In this document: positions 57,071-64,000 of the stretch, one piece after another | Position numbering within the stretch: position 1 is the first letter of the stretch | How the letters are laid out: every line of letters starts with the position of its first letter | Assembly (NCBI GenBank): GCA_016802295.1 | Contig: JAESIW010000200.1 | Location: 1,202,793 to 1,266,792 of the forward strand | Source of the DNA: Brachionus rotundiformis | Lineage: Eukaryota; Rotifera; Eurotatoria; Ploima; Brachionidae | Direction of reading: 5' to 3' | Length of the DNA: 64,000 nt | The notes under the pieces: generated by a model | Seen by the model: only the letters and a program-made list of their open reading frames with translations | Told to the model about the DNA's origin: nothing | Databases searched by the model: none | Position numbers and translations under genes: made by a program

Positions 57071-57347
57071 ATGGCAAGAGGCTTGCAGAAAATTCAGTCA
57101 CAGCAAAAAAACCAAGCAAAACAGAATGATAAAAAGTCTGCGCATGATAACAAGAAAAGTGCTCAGGCAGGTCTGCAGTTTCAGTGCGTAGTTTGTAAGG
57201 TATGACAAGATAAGTTTGTCAAAATAGCAAAATAAAAGTCTCTTTTCTTAGGCTCAAATGCCAGATCCAAAGACATACAAACAACACTTTGAAAGCAAGC
57301 ATCCTAAAGCTCCTTTGCCAGACGAGCTTAAAGAAGTAGTTGCATAA
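57071..57347 (+). CDS. ZNF706: Small zinc-finger protein ZNF706
   Basis: A two-exon gene, 57071-57199 and 57252-57347, with a 52-bp intron and phase-0 junction, giving 74 aa (human 76). It begins MARGLQKIQSQQKN, followed by a Lys-rich stretch, then one C2H2 finger: CVVCKAQMPDPKTYKQHF, with the second histidine in SKHPKAPLP. It ends DELKEVVA. The family is conserved across animals; in mammals it affects stem-cell differentiation, and its molecular role is poorly known. It is too short for ORF-length filters but certain by similarity. AATAAA at 57402-57407. Confidence 0.95.
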
Positions 57348-57757
57348 CACACGAGAATATTTTAATTCTAAAATATCAACCATTTTTAAAATTAATTTTT
57401 AAATAAAGTAAAAAACATAAAGATGTTGCAAAACCTTATTTTTTTTTTGCTTTAACCATATTATGTAAATATATATATATATTTTTTTTTATTTTTTTAT
57501 CAGCTAAAAAAGGTCTAATTAACTATCTTTTATTTGAAAAAGATAAATACTCGAATTTTTTAGCGTACCTTTTGGTTAAAAATTTCTATATTCTAGATAG
57601 CTACGTCGAATCAATAGTTACCAATTTAGTTATTCTTTCGGCTTAAGAAAAATTTCTTAATTTTGAAAAAATTTTGAAATTTTTATGCTAATTTTGTTTA
57701 ATTATTGTCGCCAACAAATTGACGCATGCTTATCAGCTTATCATAATTCCAATAAAG
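57348..57757. other. Intergenic between ZNF706 and SNX17
   Basis: Holds an AT microsatellite at about 57469-57482 and otherwise AT-rich DNA. Confidence 0.6.
57402..57407 (+). promoter_or_regulatory. Putative poly(A) signal of ZNF706
   Basis: AATAAA lies 55 bp after the stop. Confidence 0.5.
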
Positions 57758-59789
57758 ATGCATTTTTCCATCCCGGATACTGAAGATTGCTCAAACGAAA
57801 CTGGCTCATATACAGTAATTTTAGTGTCCACAATAGAGGATCAGTTTTATTTCAAAGACCTTTTAGTTTGCATTTTTAATTAGATTTAAAAACTGAGACC
57901 TAAATATTTTCCAAAAATAAACAAATATTTTAAGCTTTTTAAAATTTCAATTAATGGTGCCCATCACTGCTCTGTCAGATACAGCCAATTACACAACTTT
58001 CACGAACAGGTATTGAATATTTTATAGCTACAAGATTTGATCATTTTTTATAAAAGCTCAAAAATGAATTTGGTGAGCTAATTCCAGCATTTCCGCCCAA
58101 AAAGCTATTTAGCCTTACTTCCAAAGGCGTCGAGGAACGAAGACACCAGCTAGAAAAATACCTACAAATTAGTTAGCCTTTTGATTGTTTAAATAAATTT
58201 TTTTATAAAAAAAATTTAGTTAGCCAGAATCAAGTGATAATGAGCAGCGATTGTTTGGTGGATTTTTTCACAAATGCTCAACAGGTACTTTTGGCAATAT
58301 GGAAAAAAAAATACTTAAAATATGTCTAGGAAATGTTTACTGAAAATGAACAAAGTGCTGATCTGGTTGTTTATTTGATGAATTATCAGAAAGTTCTTGT
58401 CAATATAAAGTCATATGACCAAACAGAAGATGTTCTAGAAGTACACTTTCAAAGATAAGTTTTATCTTTTTTTAATTTATTTTCCAAAGAAAATAATGGA
58501 TGAAATAGGACTGGACAAAAATAACACTTATTACTTCGGACTTTATCTAGTTCGTAAAGATGAAGTTGACTCTATAAGAAGTAATAAAATAAAGATAATA
58601 TTTATTAGAAGTAATAAAAAAATTTATGATCTAATTTAAGTTGTGAGAAAACTTCAAGACTTTGAGGCACCTTACATTTCTCTTCAAAATGCTAACAAGG
58701 CCGAAAAACACCGACTTATCATTAGAAAATCGTAAATAAACTTTTTTATAGTTTCAAATTTAAGTTTGATAATTAAGTTATTTTGAGTTGAGCTTTGAGG
58801 CTGAGTTATATTTTGATAAAGTTGCCATTGATTTGCTTTTTTATCAGGTACAATTAAATTCAAAATGTGTTTATGAGAATTTAAAAATGACTCGATTTTT
58901 TAAAGGCTGTAGATGAGTTGGAAAAAGGCTTGACTGTACCAGATGATGAATCTATTCGAAATCTAGAACAATTAAAAAATACAGAATCCAAACTAGAAGT
59001 AAAAAAAAATATTTTCCTAATTATAGCATTTAAAATTTTTGGTTTAAGTTTTTGAAGTTGATTGCTTCACAAAGATTTTATGGTTTTATGCATTTTAGGT
59101 CATGTGTGGTTAATTATCCAGAGGAAAATCTAAAAGTAAATATTAAGGTTGGAAACAGGAGCCTAGTTGTGTTATACCAAACGGTATTTGACCAAATAAA
59201 CTTTGTTTTTTGATTTATTTTCTTTTATACCTAAATAGAAAAAATCAGAAGAAGAGATTGTTCTCAAGTTAACACGGATTAAATGCTGGAAAGTGAGCGG
59301 AATGGTAAACGAATATCTTGGTATATTTATCATTTTAACATTTTTAAATTTTTTTAAATTTTAGAACACATATGAATCAGGTAATCAAGTGACTACTCAA
59401 TTAGAACTCTCGATTGATTACTTGTCCGGAAAAAATAAGCTAACAACAATTAACATTAAGACTGACCAAGTAAAAATAAGATAAATGATGTTTTTTTTAA
59501 ATTATTTATTTTAATCAAGGCTATTTTGATTAGTATGAGCATACAAACAATGGTTGATGAGATTTTGCTAAAAAATGATGGCAAGAAATTAAAACGACCG
59601 TGTGATAGACAAAAAGGTAAAGCTACGCAATTTTTGACTCGTAACAAGTCTTTGGTTAAGTCAGGTTCGTCAAGCCAAAATATTGATTCCGACACAGCAA
59701 GCTTGGCATCAAGCACCACATTACCAACAGAATATAACAAAAATGATTTATTTGAAAATGAAGATTTCATTACGAATGATGATCTTTAA
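57758..59789 (+). CDS. SNX17: Sorting nexin 17
   Basis: SNX17 binds NPxY cargo tails on early endosomes and sends them back to the surface. My thirteen-exon model is 57758-57814, 57935-58009, 58057-58171, 58220-58284, 58330-58440, 58490-58580, 58641-58731, 58778-58847, 58906-58998, 59049-59183, 59239-59304, 59365-59469 and 59520-59789. All junctions keep frame and give 447 aa (human 470). It opens MHFSIPDTE. The PX domain has CSVRYSQLHNFHEQ, AFPPKKLFSLT and ERRHQLEKYL. The FERM-like module has SYDQTEDVLE, YYFGLYLVRK, VRKLQDFEAPYIS and IIRKSYFELSF. The C-terminal part keeps LISMSIQTMVDEIL and ends in an acidic tail (FITNDDL), like the GIGDEDL end that binds the Commander/Retriever complex in mammals. 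The introns are tiny and AT-rich. Confidence 0.92.
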
Positions 59790-60850
59790 GTCGATTTTTT
59801 AGAAATATTTAAAATTCTTATTTTTATATAAAAAAATCAAAATATGATTCCATTATTTTAAATGTTAATGCGGTGATTTGTGTTTTGTTTTTAGAATCAG
59901 AGTTATGCCAATTTAATTAAATAGTTAAATAATAAAAGGAAATTTAAAAAAAAATTAATTTAATTTGATCAAATTTTAAACTGGTTATTGTTTTTGTTAA
60001 TTATCCTAAAAATAGAAGAAATTATCTCTTCATTTGAAAAATTTAAACGATACGTATTCTTATTTTTAAATTTTATATTTTTCTAATTTTATTAACTTTT
60101 TATAGTCTCATTAATATTTTATAAAAATTAATTTGAATTTAACAAATTTTAAAAGCTTGAACTATTATTTTTATAACTTAATTTTTAAATTAGTCGAACA
60201 TGAAAAAATAAAAAGTGATCAAACAGTTTTCTAAGATGATTAATTAAAGTAATGCCAATTATCAAACTTCCAAAAAATCTTTTAACAGTCTTAAGGCCTT
60301 TTGGAATTGAAAAATCTATTCAGGTACAAATTTCGAATCAATTTTCTGGAAAAAAATTGTTAATAAATAGAGCTTTATTTGCAAGAATACTTAAGTGGAT
60401 CACAATTAAAAAAATGTGCTTCAAAATAATTCCAGAAAGATAGTTTTTCAAATAATGTCAGACTTGTTCACGTGAATATCATTGATAAACTACTGGAGAT
60501 AATTAGATTATGCAGCAAGAATTGGTGTATACAAAATAGATAAAAAAATTTAATAAAATCAATATGTGCTCATTTAAAGTAGATTTGACAGACAGATGCA
60601 GAAACTTGATCAAATAATAATTTCAACAACTGGTCAAAAATCTTACCATAACAAATAAAACTATTTGATAAAATATATATTTAGTCCTAAAATATTTAAA
60701 AAAATTAAATTTAATTAAAACCTATATCATTTTTATTTATTATTCTTTTTGAATCTTTTTTTTAATTTAAATAATTTTATTAGAATATTTAACTATCTAA
60801 AACAAAATAATTTTTAAAAAACTCAAATTTGAAATTGAAATTGAGTTGTA
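59790..60850. other. Intergenic between convergent SNX17 and acid phosphatase
   Basis: AT-rich. A 63-codon frame at 60252-60443 has no recognisable match and I do not call it. Confidence 0.55.
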
Positions 60851-62066
60851 TTAGACTTTTCTCGGATAGATAACATTTTGGTAAAGAGCTTTTCCATTCG
60901 ATTCATAGAACGTTAAAGTCATATTTTGTCTAGTGGTTTGAGCTAGCATAAAACCACCATTAATGAGTCCCAAATTTTCAGCCCAAAAATATTTGAGACT
61001 ATTTGAAGGTATATCGTTGATATGTACTGTCGAATTTTCAACAAAATTTCCAGCACCACTAACAATATAGTCCACTTTGTGGTCCAAAAATGTGTCTGAA
61101 ATATACTGCAAATTGTGATCATGTCCGCAAAAATATGCTGAAACTTGATATTTGTGAAGCAAAGGCCTTAAAGTGTTCAACAAGCATTGAGTCGGTCCAT
61201 GCTCTGCTATTGACCAAACTGGAAAATGTCCAGCTACAATTATATAGGGTACTTCTGTGCTTGATACCCGCTTCAACTCTTTTTCTATAGCATCTAAATA
61301 AGCATTAGAAAGAATTTTATCTTTGATTGATTTGAATCTTGGTTGCTTGTCATGCTCCCAATCGAAACCAGAATTGCCACATAGTAAAACTGTATCAATC
61401 ATCAAGATACTTATTAAATTTTCATCACTTTTAGTAGTTATATTAACAGTATAATTAAATGAAGGCAAAATCCAATTATTAAAATGTTTTGTGAACTCAA
61501 CCTGAGCTGTGGCATTACCGTAATGGTCATGATTACCTAAAAGAACAAACCACGGAGTTTCTCTTAATCGCTTTGAATTAAAGACACTTAAATATGTTTC
61601 CTTAATTAAAAAATTAGATAATTTGTCTAAAATATCAATAATAATACCTTAAATCTTTTATCATTTTCATCTGTGACTCCATTGAAATAAAAATTATCGC
61701 CTAATGCTAATTGAAATTGAGTATTGAACATTTCCCCTAGTTTGGTCATTTGATTTGAGACTTCAGTTTCCACAATTGTTCTAATGAAGATAAATAATAA
61801 AGATCTTATGGTCAAGAATTATCTACCTGAATGGGAAAACTGGAAGACCTCCCCAATCACCTATAACCAAAAAATTCACCGAGCTTTCATCCGAAATAAA
61901 TTTAACTTGATCTTGGAAAAATTTTAAATGGTCAAATTTGGCCATAAATAAACTTACCATCTTGGACAAAAATTTCAGAATTAAGAAAACTTCTTTTTGA
62001 TTGTAAAGAACTTGCTAAAGCAATCAAACTTAATTGTACGAAAAAAATTTGAATAAAAAATTTCAT
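60851..62066 (-). CDS. ACP5: Tartrate-resistant (purple) acid phosphatase
   Basis: A di-metal (Fe/Fe or Fe/Zn) phosphatase, secreted or lysosomal. My four-exon model is 62066-61958, 61911-61827, 61780-61648 and 61600-60851. Introns are about 46-47 bp, frame is kept, and the product is 358 aa. A signal peptide covers 1-19. Metal-site motifs appear in order: GDWGG (Asp55), GDNFYFNG (Asp93, Tyr96), GNHDH (Asn132), then AGHFPVWS and GHDHNLQY with their histidines. IAEHGPT and VSGAGNF are conserved as well. Several N-x-T sites fit a glycoprotein. The fourth exon begins ETYLSVFNS after NDKRFK, as in vertebrate ACP5. Orthology to vertebrate ACP5 rather than a local paralogue is likely but untested. 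Confidence 0.92.
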
Positions 62067-62739
62067 TTTCAATACAAATCTATTTTTTGTTATTCTATTT
62101 TAGATTTAAAATAATTTTTATAGAATTATTTTTATTTGGTAAAATCATATGATTTCAGATGTGAAAATTTCGTAGTCTTTTTTCAAAATTGTTTTGAAAT
62201 TTTCGAAATCAAACTTAAATTTAGAATATTTATTTTCAAGTTTTATCTTTTCTAGATGAAAAAAAATATCTTTCAAGCCAAAAATAGAAAAATAGAAATT
62301 TTAAATTGGTCGTCAAAACTAAAAAGCTAAATTTTATTAAAATAAAAAATTCTTTTAATTAATCGTAATAAAACGAACATAGATAGATCTAAAAAAATAA
62401 GAACGATTATTACTGTTTGTATTATTGGTAAAGATAAAAATATATTGACATTAAACTTAATTAATATTTAAAACTATTATTCTTGACGATTCTATAAATT
62501 ATTTGAAAACCTTAAATTCAAAAAATTATAAATTTTGTCTAATATTAATAATTTTATTTATTTTAGACAATTATTTTAAACTATTTGTAATCAAAATTGA
62601 CATCAATTTAAAAAAAATGATAAAACAGAAGGAAGAAAAATTTAAGTTTGTGACAAATATTTTTTTGGATCTGCTTTTCCATCTGATTAACTACTTCTTG
62701 TAACAGAACTTATAATTTTTCTTCTCTTAACTTTTACTA
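62067..62739. other. Upstream flank of the acid phosphatase gene
   Basis: AT-rich; a 66-codon frame at 62503-62703 is Lys/Ile-rich low complexity and not called. Confidence 0.55.
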
Positions 62740-63080
62740 TATATAAACCATAAAACGTCCATACTGACCCACCAATTGCACTCTTTCCTTAGCGAAAATG
62801 TTTGTTGTCTTCATATGAGCTTCATTTCTTTCAGTTTTTTTAAGCTGCTATCCTCCAAGTCAGCTTTGGTCTTCCAGCATTTTTTTTTTCCTGAGGTGTC
62901 CCAATTTTCTCTTTAATACTTGTGCGGTTAAATAATTGGCCCTACGCACTTTCAGAAGGTTTGAAGTTAAGTTTCCACAATCAGCTATCCACTTCCTCTA
63001 GGAGGATTTGAACCTTGATCTTGATCACTTTGTATTAAATGGCAGCTGGTCTAACCACTACACCATCGATTCGACACATC
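62740..63080 (-). mobile_element. SINE-like relic: tRNA-like head with LINE-like tail
   Basis: On the minus strand the element opens with a tRNA-like block (about 63072 to 62998). Its A-box-like GGTGTAGTGGTTAG lies at about 63052-63065 and a B-box-like GGTTCAAATCC at 63005-63015, the spacing of a pol III promoter, but the cloverleaf stems are decayed. Further 3', at about 62900-62750, the DNA reads KRKLGHLRKKK, then (after a frameshift) GRPKLTWR, resembling the C-terminal coding end of LINEs such as the one in the intron near 44.6 kb. A SINE that shares the 3' end of a partner LINE would look like this. Confidence 0.6.
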
Positions 63081-64000
63081 TATATAATACAGATTTATCA
63101 AGACAACCAGAATTAACAAATGTTTATTTCCAGTCCATGTATCCTTGATGATTGATAAACTTCAGCGCTAAAGATCATGCCTGATTTTGTTTAGGAAGAT
63201 GACTCATAGATCAGATATTTGCACTGAACTCCGTAATATCTAGATATAGAATTGATCTAACGATATTAGATTTTAATTATAATAAAATTACGCATATTTT
63301 TTAACAGAAAATAAATATTAATCATTCAAAGTCATTAAATAAGTCAATAATGTCAATTTGATAAATTATCTTAATTTTAATTTCTATTTTGCTCGAGAAT
63401 TGAATTTGAAGGCGTCTAATTAATCAAGATTAGAGTAGAAAGTTTTCTTAAAAAATCATTTCCCCAGTAGCTTATATTTATAAGATTATTATCATCTTTC
63501 AATTAGTTTAGATTTGTGATAAAAAAATAAATCTAAAAATTATTTTATTAAGCTAATATCTTTTTTAATATAAGTAAAATTCTTCTAAATTATTTATTTG
63601 AATTTGGTGTTCAATGTTTCAATGTTGATTAGATTTAAAGGTTAAAAAATATCTAATTATCTAATTACTAATTATTTAAATATATTTTTTAGCATGATCA
63701 TTAAAATGTGAAAATGTAAAAATTTAAATTGATTGGCATTATCGAAATAAAAACAATATTTATTTAGTTTTTTATTTAAAAATTAAAATTTTAAACAAAA
63801 AATAATATTTTTAATCAAAACAAATAAAAATCAGTAGGAAAAAATAATAAAAAATAAAAATTACTTTTGAAATATTAAGCCCTATCCACATTAAAAAAAT
63901 GGTTTTCCTCAATTTTATTTCGACTAATATTGGGACCCGCAGAAACATTCAAATTAGGAGATAGTAATTAACAATTATTTAAGTCCGTACAAATAGAAGC
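63081..64000. other. AT-rich end of the window
   Basis: No gene called. The last 110 bases are less AT-rich and could touch an exon that lies mostly outside the window, but no splice site supports this. Confidence 0.45.

Noticed and set aside
60252..60443. 63-codon frame after SNX17
   Set aside because: Short, Lys/Ile-rich, without homology or splice partners.
62503..62703. 66-codon frame upstream of the acid phosphatase gene
   Set aside because: Low-complexity Ile/Lys/Phe product expected by chance in AT-rich DNA.
62998..63072. A functional tRNA gene
   Set aside because: Pol III box-like sequences are present, but the anticodon and T stems do not pair properly; better read as a SINE head.
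63880..64000. Terminal exon of a minus-strand gene running off the window
   Set aside because: About 30 codons are open to a stop near 63880, but an in-frame TAA lies just upstream and no acceptor AG fits.

Overview
The window is nuclear DNA of an animal, most likely a monogonont rotifer of the Brachionus type. The DNA is very AT-rich, introns are mostly 50-120 bp with GT..AG ends, and the genes are clearly metazoan: ELP3, ASNS, AIMP2, NUTF2, TMEM237, SNX17, ZNF706, RNF217, TRMT10A, a TRAP-type acid phosphatase, a tetraspanin and a nematode NRF-6-like acyltransferase. A cellular RNA-dependent RNA polymerase (RdRP) is also present; few animal lineages (nematodes, rotifers, lancelets, some arthropods) keep one. 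The species is inferred. There are no operons, CRISPR arrays or prokaryotic signals.

Layout. 1-14.5 kb: a predicted secreted-side WD40/EGF membrane protein (minus), an intact 1,123-aa QDE-1/RDR-type RdRP (plus), a free-standing copy of its N-terminal domain, an unrelated 176-aa gene, and a decayed second RdRP core. 14.5-27 kb: an orphan GPCR, a reverse-transcriptase relic, a divergent AIMP2/NUTF2 pair with an antisense ORF inside AIMP2 intron 1, ELP3 (three exons, minus), ASNS (single exon, plus) and a RING protein carrying two SPEE-[IL]-R repeats. 27-37 kb: a 2.7-kb gene-poor stretch, TMEM237, a nucleoside hydrolase and a tetraspanin. 37-50 kb: an eight-exon NRF-6-like acyltransferase interrupted by a 732-base N gap, then an eleven-exon NACHT/WD-repeat protein (about 1,810 aa) with a LINE relic in its largest intron. 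50-64 kb: a small secreted prohormone-like protein, a Tc1/mariner relic, TRMT10A, RNF217, ZNF706, the thirteen-exon SNX17, the acid phosphatase, and a tRNA-headed SINE-like relic with a LINE-like tail.

Most genes are unrelated housekeeping loci that share only position. ELP3, TRMT10A and AIMP2 all bear on tRNA and translation, but they are far apart and nothing suggests co-regulation. The RNA-silencing block at 3.8-13.4 kb is the main local theme: one intact polymerase, one separated N-terminal domain, and one broken core that still shows the DLDGD motif but has lost the conserved TDGIG segment.

Multi-exon models were built by reading splice sites and checking that every exon junction keeps frame with the recognised family. 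They were not confirmed with transcripts. Family assignments rest on remembered conserved motifs and sequences, not on database searches.
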